From Schumannella sp. 10F1B-5-1 (GTDB taxonomy: Bacteria > Actinomycetota > Actinomycetes > Actinomycetales > Microbacteriaceae): DNA of 64,000 nucleotides. The position numbers and the translations under genes were made by a program. Below the pieces are notes generated by a model that saw only the letters and a program-made list of their open reading frames with translations, was not told the origin of the DNA and searched no databases. Below, piece after piece: positions 1-7,663 of this stretch (positions are counted from its first letter, which is position 1; every line of letters begins with the position of its first letter). Where the stretch lies: contig NZ_VHQH01000036.1 of NCBI RefSeq assembly GCF_006517535.1, positions 317,194 to 381,193 of the forward strand, in the 5' to 3' direction.

Positions 1-170
1 CGGGAACGGCTCGTCAAACGGGAACGGGTCGTCTAACGGGAACGGGAACGGTTCGTCCAACGGGAACGGGAACGGCTCGTCGAACGGGAACGGCTCCTCG
101 AACGGGAACGGTCCCTCGAACCGGACCGGCTCGTCTAACGGGAACGGGAACGGCTCCTCGAACAACGGCT
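1..170 (+). repeat. Degenerate tandem repeat of AACGGGAACGG and TCGTC
   Basis: Units of 12 or 18 bases built from GGGAACGG plus CTCGTC(C/G)AAC recur about eight times. Unit lengths are multiples of three, so copy-number change would keep the plus-strand reading frame. This fits selection on a coding tail rather than on DNA structure. Confidence 0.75.
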
Positions 171-172
171 GA
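2..172 (+). CDS. C-terminal tail of a truncated gene, Gly/Asn/Ser repeats
   Basis: A plus-strand frame is open from the window edge to TGA at 170-172 and reads as 56 residues of GNGSSN and GNGNGSSN repeats ending in SSNNG. Only Gly, Asn and Ser recur, with one PSNRTGSS variant, as in flexible low-complexity tails of cell-surface or secreted actinobacterial proteins. The start and all folded domains lie upstream of the window, so no function can be given. It converges on the response regulator gene that ends at 302. The opposite strand also has an open frame (14-283) reading as Val/Pro/Arg repeats. I prefer the plus frame because it is open to the edge and has a plausible linker composition. 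Confidence 0.5.
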   Translation, partial: GNGSSNGNGSSNGNGNGSSNGNGNGSSNGNGSSNGNGPSNRTGSSNGNGNGSSNNG

Positions 173-301
173 TCGTCGTGATCCCGAGGGGTCGAGATCG
201 TCCTCGGGCCGTTCGGACCGAACGGCGGGACGGACGCGGGAACCGGGTGCTCGAACCCGAAAGGCTGCCGCGGTCGCTCTCATCCGCGGCGATCGAACGG
301 G

Positions 302-979
302 TCAGTCCGTCTCGCCGACCAGCCGGTAGCCGGCTCCGCGCACCGTGCTGATCCGCTCGGCCCCGATCTTCTTGCGCAGCGAGCGCACGTAGGCGTCGAC
401 GACGTTCGAGCCGGGGTCGAAGTCGATGCCCCACACGCGACTCAGCAGCTGCTCGCGGCTCAGCACCTGATCCGGATGCCGCAGGAACTCCTCCAGCAGA
501 GCGAACTCCCGTCCCGAGAGATCGACCCGCGCGTCGCCGATCTGGGCGCGACGGGTGCGCAGATCGAGACGGACTCCGGCCACCGCGAGCTCCAGCCCCT
601 CATCGCGCGTCGGCGTGCCGGCGGTGCGCAGGCGCGCGCGCACGCGCACCAGGAGCTCGTCGAAGCGGAACGGCTTCGTGATGTAGTCATCGGCTCCGCC
701 GTCGAACCCCGCGATCGTGTCGAGCAGCGAGGCGCGCGCCGTGAGCATGATCACGGGCACCTGGCTTCCGCTGCCGCGCAGGTGACGCAGCACCTCGAAT
801 CCATTGATGCCGGGAAGCCCGACGTCGAGCAGAAGCAGGTCGACGTCGCCCGATTCGGCTCGCGCGAGGGCGGCGTGTCCGTCGGAGACGGTCTCGGCCG
901 TGTGTCCCGCCGCCTGCAGGCCCTTGCTCACGAACGCGGCGATGCGCGCCTCGTCGTCGGCGATCAGGATGCGTGCCAT
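302..979 (-). CDS. OmpR/PhoB-family response regulator
   Basis: A 225-residue DNA-binding response regulator. The receiver domain (1-115) has acidic D9 and D10, phospho-acceptor D52 in LLLLDVGLPG, T80 and K102 (ITKPF). The C-terminal winged helix (about 128-225) has the family signature VDAYVRSLRKKIG and ends RGAGYRLVGE. It overlaps the histidine kinase gene by 16 bases (964-979), so the two are co-translated and form one two-component system. Its stop faces the end of the gene entering from the left edge. The signal and targets cannot be read from the sequence. Confidence 0.95.
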   Translation of the reverse strand: MARILIADDEARIAAFVSKGLQAAGHTAETVSDGHAALARAESGDVDLLLLDVGLPGINGFEVLRHLRGSGSQVPVIMLTARASLLDTIAGFDGGADDYITKPFRFDELLVRVRARLRTAGTPTRDEGLELAVAGVRLDLRTRRAQIGDARVDLSGREFALLEEFLRHPDQVLSREQLLSRVWGIDFDPGSNVVDAYVRSLRKKIGAERISTVRGAGYRLVGETD

Positions 980-2421
980 GGGCGGTGTCCCTCGTCTCGG
1001 CCCCGGCGGGGGATGCGGATCTCGGCGCGGTTGCCGCGCGGTTCGACGTCGGACAGCGACGCCGAACCACCATGAGCCTGCGCGATCGCGGTCACGATCG
1101 CGAGTCCGAGGCCCGAGCCGGCGCTGTCGGCGCCGCGGCCCGCGCGGTCGAATCGCTCGAACGCCCGCGTCCTCAGCTCGCGCGGCACACCCGGACCCTC
1201 ATCGTCGACGCGCACGAGGATGTCGTCGCCGCTGTCCGCGGTCGCCAGGGTGATGAGGGTGCCCGGGGGTGCGTACTTCGCTGCGTTCCTGGCAAGCTCG
1301 AGCCACGCCTGGGCCAGCCGTCGCGCATCGATCTGAGCCTGGCCTGTGGCGCCGAGCGAGCTGGCCCATCGGTGTTCGGCCGACAGGGCCGACGCGCGCG
1401 CGACGACCTCGACGCCGAACGCGTGCAGGTCGGTGCTGGCGGCATCGACGAAACCCGGAGCGTCGGACCGCGCGAGCGTGGTGAGGTCGCCGATCAGCAG
1501 CGACATGCGGTCGAGCTCGTCGATCGCGAGGTCGCGGGTCGACCGCACGTCCGCGTGGTCGGTCGGGTCCATCACCTCGAGGTGTCCCCGCACGATGGTG
1601 ACCGGGGTGCGCAGCTCATGGCTCACGTCGTCGGCGAGCTGACGCTGCGCCGAGAAGGCGGAGCTCAGCCGGTCGAGCATCCTGTTGACCGTCGCCGCGA
1701 GTTCGCTCACGTCGTCGCGCCCGCGCACGGGAACCCGGTCGTCGAGGTCGTTCTCCGATGCCGTCTCCGCGATCTCGCGCAGCACTCGCAGCGGGCGCAG
1801 GAGGCGCCCCGCCACGAACCAGCCGACGATTCCGAGGGCGGTGAGCGCGATCGCGGCGACCGCGGCGAAGCTGCGTGCCGCGGCGGCGAGGTCCTCGAGT
1901 CGGGCGCCGACATCCGTTCCGATCACCCAGAGTCCGCCGCTCGGATCCGCGGCGACCCCGACCGGCACGATCCGATAGAGCACGTTGCGGCCATCGACGG
2001 TCGCGACGCCGCGCACGACCCGGTCGGTGCTGGCTTCGTCGCCGACCCGGGCGAGGAAGGCGGCATCCGTGTCGAGGCGGAAGGGCAGGTCGACGCCGGG
2101 GATGAGCACCGCGCCGGCATCGTCGACCGCGAACACCGAGCTCCCCGGCGCCGGCTGAACCTGCTGCAGGCCCTGTGTCAGCAGCTCGCGCACCGTGCTG
2201 GGCGCGGCCCCGCGTCGTCCGGCCGCGATGTCGGCGACGACGGCGATATCGGCGGACTGCTCGGAGTCGATGGCTCTCAGAACCGCTGCTCGCTGAACGA
2301 GCCCCGCGACCAGTCCGGCGGCGGCGATGCCGATCGCGGCGACGAGCAGCACGGAGACGAGGATGCGCACGCGCACCGAGAGCCGGAGCCGACTTTCGCG
2401 GCGTCCCCCTGTGCGTCGCAT
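964..2421 (-). CDS. Membrane sensor histidine kinase
   Basis: 485 residues. TM1 is about 19-42, an extracytoplasmic sensor about 45-180, TM2 about 187-206, then HAMP about 207-260. The HisKA box DVSHELRTPV carries phospho-acceptor H268. The ATPase domain has the N box (LARNAAKYA, N379), G1 (DDEGPG, 406-411) and G2 (GSGLGL, 435-440). It is the partner of the overlapping response regulator and probably acts as autokinase and phosphatase. A CATACT box ends 7 bases before ATG, so the transcript is probably leaderless and the kinase is the first gene of the operon. The sensed signal is unknown; an exporter or envelope target would be usual for this class. Confidence 0.94.
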   Translation of the reverse strand: MRRTGGRRESRLRLSVRVRILVSVLLVAAIGIAAAGLVAGLVQRAAVLRAIDSEQSADIAVVADIAAGRRGAAPSTVRELLTQGLQQVQPAPGSSVFAVDDAGAVLIPGVDLPFRLDTDAAFLARVGDEASTDRVVRGVATVDGRNVLYRIVPVGVAADPSGGLWVIGTDVGARLEDLAAAARSFAAVAAIALTALGIVGWFVAGRLLRPLRVLREIAETASENDLDDRVPVRGRDDVSELAATVNRMLDRLSSAFSAQRQLADDVSHELRTPVTIVRGHLEVMDPTDHADVRSTRDLAIDELDRMSLLIGDLTTLARSDAPGFVDAASTDLHAFGVEVVARASALSAEHRWASSLGATGQAQIDARRLAQAWLELARNAAKYAPPGTLITLATADSGDDILVRVDDEGPGVPRELRTRAFERFDRAGRGADSAGSGLGLAIVTAIAQAHGGSASLSDVEPRGNRAEIRIPRRGRDEGHRPWHAS

Positions 2422-2555
2422 GTCGGTCAGTATGCGACGTGGCGGCGCGATCCGTCGACTCCGCTCGCGAGCATCACCTTGTGACCGGCTGAGATCGACG
2501 CCGTCGCGCGACGATCGCTCGTACCCTCAGTGGTCCCTACCGAGAGGAGATCACA

Positions 2556-2798
2556 ATGATCGCCGGCGGAATCGTCTTGTTCGTCATCGGCGCGATCCTC
2601 GCGTTCGCCGTCTCTTTCGCCGTCCCCGGCGTCAGCCTGCCCATCATCGGCGCGATCCTCATGGTCGCGGGAGTGGTGCTCTTCATCATCGGCCTGGTCG
2701 CGACCCTGCGCGGTCGCGTCACCACCGAGCGACGCACGGTCGACCCCGACGGCGGCGTGCGCGTGCAGCAGCGCGTCACCGACGACGAGCCGCGCTGA
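2556..2798 (+). CDS. Small two-helix membrane protein, DUF6458-like
   Basis: 80 residues with two membrane helices (about 1-22 and 29-49) joined by a short loop containing PGVSLPIIG, then a charged cytoplasmic tail (RGRVTTERRTVDPDGG). The layout matches the small actinobacterial membrane proteins of the DUF6458 type, whose function is unknown. A strong ribosome site, GAGGAGA, sits 6 to 12 bases before the ATG, which fixes the start. It stands alone between the divergent kinase promoter and a convergent oxidoreductase gene. Confidence 0.85.
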   Translation: MIAGGIVLFVIGAILAFAVSFAVPGVSLPIIGAILMVAGVVLFIIGLVATLRGRVTTERRTVDPDGGVRVQQRVTDDEPR

Positions 2799-2835
2799 TG
2801 CGCCGAGGCTGAATCCCGACCTGCCCCGGCGCGGC

Positions 2836-3957
2836 TCAGCCGATCATCCCCTTCGCGACCAGGCTCTCGGCGGCGGCGAGCGCGGCCTCGCGTCCGGGGC
2901 GCGGCGTCACGCGGAGCAGGGTGCGCAGGCGCTCGTTCGAGATCTGCTTCGCGAAGCCGAGGTCGGCGGCCATCGAGCGCAGGTTCGGGTCTTTCAGCGC
3001 CATCGCCTTCACCACGAAGTCCGGCAGTCTGCGCGTCGGCACCTTCGCCGCCGCGTCGCCGAGGTTCTCGCGCAGCAGCGCACCCACGTCGGCGAGGGCG
3101 ATCGCATCCTCGCCGGTCGCGACCAGGATGCGCTTGCCCGCCACGGCATCCGAGGGCGCCGACGCGGCGGACACGTGCGCCGCCGCGACATCGCGCACGT
3201 CGACGATCGGCACGTTCATGTTCGGGAACGCGGGCATGCCGCCCGTCAGCATGCGCTGGATGATGTGATTCGACCCCGAGACGCCGGTGCCGAGCACCGG
3301 ACCCATCACGGCGACCGGCAGCAGGGTCACGAGCTCGAGCTCGCCGCCGTCGGCGCGGACCTGCTCGACGAACTCCCACGCCGCGCGCTCGGCGAGCACC
3401 TTGCTGCGACCGTAGGCATCCATCCCGCGGCCGTCGAGCGGCGACCAGTCGTCTTCGGTGAACACGTCGTGGTCGTGCGGCTGGCCGAAGCCGACCGCGT
3501 GGAAGGCGCCGGTCAGCACGACGCGACGCGCGCCCGCATCCCGGGCCGCACGCAGCACGCGCAGCGTGCCCTCGCGCGCCGGACGGATCACGTCGTCCTC
3601 GTCGGTCATGTTCTCGAGGTGCACGGGCGAGGCGACGTGGATGATCGTCGGCGCCCCGGCGACGGCCTCGGCCCAGCCGGCGTCGTCGAGCAGGTCGGCG
3701 GCGACGAAGCTCAGCCGCGCGCCGTCGGCGTCGCTCAGGCCGGCGGCGGCGAGCTCGGCGCGCACCTTCGGCTCGCTCGCGAGCGAGCGCACGGTCGCCC
3801 GCACGGTGCGTCCCGCGGCGAGCAGTTGCAGGATGACGTGCCCAGCGATGAAGCCCGAGCCGCCGGTGACGAGCACCGGTGCGGCAGGCGGCGAGTCGGA
3901 AGCGATGGATGCGCCGGTTGCGGCGGGCTCGATGGGTGCAGCGGATGCGGTGGTCAT
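2836..3957 (-). CDS. NAD(P)-dependent epimerase/reductase, atypical SDR
   Basis: 373 residues of the extended SDR type (dihydroflavonol reductase/cinnamyl-CoA reductase-like). The Rossmann loop is TGGSGFIAGH (31-40), preceded by a low-complexity N-terminus. YxxxK is Y182-K186 (AYGRSK). The usual Ser-rich strand before it reads LTGAFHAVG, so the classical catalytic Ser is not obvious. The substrate is probably a small aldehyde or ketone. It is divergent from an XRE regulator at 4084 with 126 bases between them, which suggests control by that regulator. The minus-strand frame stays open far upstream, but the ATG at 3957 is the first that fits the domain. Confidence 0.9.
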   Translation of the reverse strand: MTTASAAPIEPAATGASIASDSPPAAPVLVTGGSGFIAGHVILQLLAAGRTVRATVRSLASEPKVRAELAAAGLSDADGARLSFVAADLLDDAGWAEAVAGAPTIIHVASPVHLENMTDEDDVIRPAREGTLRVLRAARDAGARRVVLTGAFHAVGFGQPHDHDVFTEDDWSPLDGRGMDAYGRSKVLAERAAWEFVEQVRADGGELELVTLLPVAVMGPVLGTGVSGSNHIIQRMLTGGMPAFPNMNVPIVDVRDVAAAHVSAASAPSDAVAGKRILVATGEDAIALADVGALLRENLGDAAAKVPTRRLPDFVVKAMALKDPNLRSMAADLGFAKQISNERLRTLLRVTPRPGREAALAAAESLVAKGMIG

Positions 3958-4083
3958 GGTGGTGGTCCTTCCTCGAAGTCGCTCCCATGCTCCGTCGGCC
4001 CCGCGAGCCCGGCCAGGTATCCCGCGACACTGGTAGCGGCAGGACCAGGGACGCGTGGCACGACCGCGACTACCGTGCTGGAC

Positions 4084-4986
4084 ATGCCCTCCGACACGCC
4101 GCGCCCCGCCACCGGCGCCGCGCATCCCGAGCCGAACCTGCTCGGCGAGTACCTGCGCGCCCGCCGCGAGCTCGTGACGCCCGAGCAGGTCGGCATCCCG
4201 GCGAGCGGCACCCGCCGCGTGCCGGGTCTGCGTCGCGAGGAGGTCGCGATGCTCTCGGGCATCAGCGCCGAGTACTACCTGCGGCTCGAGCAGGGGCGCG
4301 ACCGGCATCCCTCGGCCCAGGTGCTGCAGGCGATCGCCCGCGTGCTGCTGCTCGACGACGACAGCTACCTGCTGAGCCTCGCCGCCGACCGCCCGCGCCG
4401 CACCCGGCGCGCGCCGCGTCGCGAGACCGTGCCGCCGAGCACGGCGCGCTTCGTGCAGTCGCTGCCGTTCCCCGCGTTCGTCGAGGGTCGTTACCTCGAC
4501 GTGCTGGTCGCCAACCCCCTCGCCGCCGCCCTCTCGCCGAGCCTCGTCGTGGGCGGCAACCGCCTGCGCGACTTCTTCCTGAACCCTGCCGAGCGCGACC
4601 TGTTCCCGCACTGGGAGCGCGCCGGCCAGGGCCTCGTCGCCGGCTTCCGTGCCGCGGTCGGCAGCGACATCGACGACCCGCGCTTCATCGAGCTGGTCGG
4701 CGAGCTCTCGCTCGCCAGCCCGGAGTTCCGTCGGCTCTGGGCCCGGCACGACGTCGGCCCGCGCGCCGGCGCCGCAATGGTGTTCGAGCACCCGCAGCTC
4801 GGCGAGCTGCGCGTCGACCGCGAGAAGCTCGCCGTCGGCGAGGGCGGGCTGATGCTCGTCGTCTACCACCCCGAGCCGGGCACGGCGGCGGCCGAGAAGC
4901 TCGCGATGCTGGCGTCGAGCGTGCTGCCGACGGCTCCGGATGCGCGGTCCCGCCCGGCGGACGACGCGCGCCGCGCATCCCGCTAG
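4084..4986 (+). CDS. XRE-family regulator with MmyB-like ligand domain
   Basis: 300 residues. An N-terminal helix-turn-helix (about 18-95) contains LGEYLRARRELV, RRVPGLRREEVAMLSGIS and YYLRLEQGRDRHPS, the hallmark of the MmyB-type group. The C-terminal half (about 112-290) is the PAS-like MmyB ligand domain. These regulators usually control a divergent oxidoreductase, here the SDR at 2836-3957. TACCGT ends 7 bases before the ATG with no ribosome site, so the message is probably leaderless. Its TAG stop and the TAG of the opposite gene share the palindrome CTAG at 4983-4986. Confidence 0.92.
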   Translation: MPSDTPRPATGAAHPEPNLLGEYLRARRELVTPEQVGIPASGTRRVPGLRREEVAMLSGISAEYYLRLEQGRDRHPSAQVLQAIARVLLLDDDSYLLSLAADRPRRTRRAPRRETVPPSTARFVQSLPFPAFVEGRYLDVLVANPLAAALSPSLVVGGNRLRDFFLNPAERDLFPHWERAGQGLVAGFRAAVGSDIDDPRFIELVGELSLASPEFRRLWARHDVGPRAGAAMVFEHPQLGELRVDREKLAVGEGGLMLVVYHPEPGTAAAEKLAMLASSVLPTAPDARSRPADDARRASR

Positions 4987-5858
4987 CCGCTCCGCTCCTC
5001 GATCGCGCGCAGCACCGCGCTCATGTCGTCGCGTCCCGCGCCGAGCGCGACGGCCTCGGCGTAGAGCGCCGCGCTCGCGTCGAGCAGCGGCGTCGCGGCA
5101 CCCGCCGCCCGCGCGGCGTCGGCGATCAGGCCCGTGTTGGTGAGCGCATCCCGCGCCGTCGCCTGCGCCGCGAAGTCGCGCGACACGAGCTTCGGCACCT
5201 TCACCCGCGTGACGGTGCTCGCGAGCTGCCCCGACTGCACGGCCGCGTCGAACACGTCCAGGTCGAGCCCGGCGCGCGCCGCGAGGTTGACGGCCTCGGC
5301 GAGCGCCGCGATCGACACGTCGAGATAGAGGTTCACCGCGAGCTTCATGAGCAGTCCGCCGCCGACCTCGCCGCAGTCGAGCAGCTCGCGGCACAGGGGA
5401 GCGAGCAGCTCGCGCGCGGCCGCACGGTCGTCGGGCGCGCCGCCGAGCAGCGCCACCAGCTCGCCCCGCTCGGCGGGTATGCGCGAGCCCGACACGGGCG
5501 CCGCGACGAAGCGACCCCCCGCGGCGGCCACGTCGGCGGCGAGACCGCGGGCGTAGTCGGGCGAGGTCGAGCCCGTCGAGACGATCAGGTGACCGGCCGC
5601 TCGGGCGGCGAAGGATGCGGTGCCGCGACCGAGTACCGCATCCGTCACCGCCTCGTCGACGAGCATGACGATCACGGTCGACGCGGCCGCGAAGACGCCG
5701 TCGACGTCGTCGGCCACGACCGCTCCGGCCGCGCGCAGCTCGTCGGTGGCTTCGGGGCTGCGATTCCAGACGACCAGATCGCGCCCGGCTCGCAGCAGGT
5801 TGTGCGCCATCGGGCGGCCCATCACGCCGAGTCCGATGAAGCCGATCGTCGTGGTCAC
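4983..5858 (-). CDS. 3-hydroxyisobutyrate dehydrogenase-family oxidoreductase
   Basis: 291 residues with a GTG start behind the ribosome site GAGGAGG. The N-terminal Rossmann domain has GLGVMG (9-14). The substrate loop is PVSGSRIPAERG (121-132) in place of the usual DAPVSGG. Catalytic lysine is K172 with N176 (LLMKLAVNLYLD). The all-helical C-terminal domain is intact. It is an NAD(P)-dependent beta-hydroxyacid dehydrogenase; the exact substrate cannot be read. It converges on the XRE gene, overlapping it by 3 bases, and is divergent from the zinc alcohol dehydrogenase at 6118. Confidence 0.9.
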   Translation of the reverse strand: MTTTIGFIGLGVMGRPMAHNLLRAGRDLVVWNRSPEATDELRAAGAVVADDVDGVFAAASTVIVMLVDEAVTDAVLGRGTASFAARAAGHLIVSTGSTSPDYARGLAADVAAAGGRFVAAPVSGSRIPAERGELVALLGGAPDDRAAARELLAPLCRELLDCGEVGGGLLMKLAVNLYLDVSIAALAEAVNLAARAGLDLDVFDAAVQSGQLASTVTRVKVPKLVSRDFAAQATARDALTNTGLIADAARAAGAATPLLDASAALYAEAVALGAGRDDMSAVLRAIEERSG

Positions 5859-6031
5859 GGTGCCTCCTCGTGCGGTGCGCCCGGTCCGCCCGGTGCGTCG
5901 ATGACCGGATGCCCGCCCTCGGGATTCTGACGCGCGCCGCCCCGCGGCGCACGAGCCACCTCGCGGTCCGCGGACCGGGCCGGGCGCGCATCCACGGGTC
6001 CTGATCTCCTCGGCCGCAAGCGTAAGCGACG

Positions 6032-6052
6032 CCTGTACAACAGGAGTAGCCT
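6032..6052 (+). promoter_or_regulatory. Candidate operator and -10 box for the alcohol dehydrogenase
   Basis: The perfect palindrome CCTGT-ACA-ACAGG (6032-6044) lies directly before TAGCCT (6047-6052), a plausible -10 element about 65 bases before the GTG at 6118. A repressor bound there would block that promoter. No regulator gene sits beside it, so the cognate protein is unknown. Confidence 0.4.
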
Positions 6053-6117
6053 CGTCCAGGACGCCCACCGGCGCCCGCACCCGACCCGGGCGGCGCGCCC
6101 GGAGGAAGAAGTCCGCC

Positions 6118-7146
6118 GTGAAGGCCCTGCAGTACCGCACCATCGGATCCCGCCCCGAGCTGGTCGAGATCGAGAAGCCCGTTCCCGGGCCGAGCGAGAT
6201 CCTGCTGCGGGTCACCGCCGCCGGCGCCTGCCACTCCGACGAGTTCATCATGGGCACCTCGGCCGAGGACTACTACTTCAAGCCCCTGCCGCTCACCCTC
6301 GGCCACGAGGTCGCCGGCGTCGTCGAGCAGATCGGCGACGGCGTGCACGACGTCGAGGTCGGCGAGTCGGTGCTCGTCTACGGACCCTGGGGCTGCGGAC
6401 GCTGCTACCAGTGCGCCCAGGGCCAGGAGAACAACTGCGAGAAGGGGATGCGCGCCCCCGGCATCTTCAGCGACGGCGGCATGGCCGAGTACATGATCGT
6501 CGACGACGCCCGCCACCTCGTGCCGTTGGGCGACCTCGACCCGGTGCAGAACGTCTCGCTGACGGATGCGGGCCTCACCCCCTACCGCGCCATCAAGTCG
6601 GCCCTGCCGCACCTCGTGCCCGGCACCACGGCCGTCGTCATCGGCTCGGGCGGACTCGGCCACGTCGCCATCCAGCTGCTCAAGGCCCTGAGCCAGTCGA
6701 CCGTCGTCGTGCTCGACGTCGCCGAGGAGCGCCTCGACTTCGCGCGCGAGGTCGGCGCCGACCACGCCTTCCTCTCGACCCCGGATGCGATCGCCTCGGT
6801 CAAGGAGCTGACCGGCGGTCACGGCGCGGATGCCGTGTTCGACTTCGTCGGCATCCAGCCCACCGCCGACCTCGCCGCCGGCATGATCCGCACGGCCGGC
6901 CAGATCGTCGTCGTCGGCGTCGCGAAGGGCGCGGTGCCGATCGGCCAGACGACCGTGCCGCTCGACGTCAACGGCCGCGCGATCAACTGGGGATCGCGCA
7001 CCGAGCTGATGGAGGTCGTCGAGCTGGCCAAGCGCGGCGCGATCTCGATCCACGTCGAGCAGTTCTCGCTCGAGAACGCGACCGAGGCCTACGACCGGCT
7101 GCACGCCGGCCAGGTGCGCGGGCGCGCGGTCATCGTGCCGGCCTGA
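6118..7146 (+). CDS. Zinc-dependent NAD alcohol dehydrogenase
   Basis: 342 residues, medium-chain dehydrogenase/reductase. Catalytic zinc ligands fit C38, H63 (LGHE) and D150, the Cys-His-Asp set seen in Rhodococcus ADH-A-like secondary alcohol dehydrogenases. The structural zinc lobe has C93, C96, C99 and C107. The NAD loop is GSGGLGHVA (176-184). It probably oxidises or reduces secondary alcohols and ketones. The GTG start has GGAGGAAG upstream. It has no operon partner: the following START-like gene begins 69 bases later with its own -10-like box. Confidence 0.93.
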   Translation: MKALQYRTIGSRPELVEIEKPVPGPSEILLRVTAAGACHSDEFIMGTSAEDYYFKPLPLTLGHEVAGVVEQIGDGVHDVEVGESVLVYGPWGCGRCYQCAQGQENNCEKGMRAPGIFSDGGMAEYMIVDDARHLVPLGDLDPVQNVSLTDAGLTPYRAIKSALPHLVPGTTAVVIGSGGLGHVAIQLLKALSQSTVVVLDVAEERLDFAREVGADHAFLSTPDAIASVKELTGGHGADAVFDFVGIQPTADLAAGMIRTAGQIVVVGVAKGAVPIGQTTVPLDVNGRAINWGSRTELMEVVELAKRGAISIHVEQFSLENATEAYDRLHAGQVRGRAVIVPA

Positions 7147-7214
7147 GCCGTGCCGGCCTGAGCATCTGCGGCACGTTCGCCGTCGATGTCGGCGGCGGTC
7201 GGCAGGATGCCCGC

Positions 7215-7616
7215 ATGAGCGAGACCTCCGACCGCCGCGTCAGCATCACCATCGACCGCCCCGCCGAGGAGGTGTCGGCGTTCGCGGGCGATCCGGCCAA
7301 GCTGCCGCGCTGGGCGTCGGGGCTCGCGACGGGCATCCGCCGTGAGGGCGATCAGTGGTTCGCCGACTCGCCCATGGGGGCGATCGAGGTGCGCTTCGTC
7401 TCCGACGAGCCCGGCGTGCTCGATCACGAGGTCGTCTTCCCCGACGGCACGGTGAATCACAACCCGATGCGCGTGCTCGCGGTCGGAGAGCACGGCGCTG
7501 CCAGCGAGGTCGTCTTCACGGTGCAGCGGCGCGACGGGATGACCGACGAGCAGTTCGACGAGGACTGCGCCACCGTGCTCGGCGACCTGCAGAAGCTGCG
7601 CGAGCTGCTGAGCTGA
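7215..7616 (+). CDS. SRPBCC/START-like protein
   Basis: 133 residues with the polyketide-cyclase/START-like pattern: an N-terminal strand RVSITIDRPAEEV, the helix FAGDPAKLPRWASGLATG and a C-terminal helix ending LGDLQKLRELLS. Proteins of this fold bind small hydrophobic ligands. Many actinobacterial examples are stand-alone and uncharacterised, and no ligand can be inferred. CAGGAT ends 6 bases before the ATG, so it is probably leaderless. It precedes glmU by 47 bases, but glmU has its own promoter-like box. Confidence 0.85.
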   Translation: MSETSDRRVSITIDRPAEEVSAFAGDPAKLPRWASGLATGIRREGDQWFADSPMGAIEVRFVSDEPGVLDHEVVFPDGTVNHNPMRVLAVGEHGAASEVVFTVQRRDGMTDEQFDEDCATVLGDLQKLRELLS

Positions 7617-7663
7617 GCGGCCCCGGTGCCGGCCCGTCCGACGACTTCCGCCAGAATGGCCAC

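Noticed and set aside
14-283. Minus-strand Val/Pro/Arg frame at the left edge
   Set aside because: Antisense of the GNGSSN repeats; the plus frame is open to the edge and more protein-like.
2836-7104. A 1422-codon open frame on the minus strand
   Set aside because: It is an artefact of high GC: only its last 373 codons (2836-3957) form a real protein; the rest is antisense to the XRE, dehydrogenase and alcohol dehydrogenase genes.
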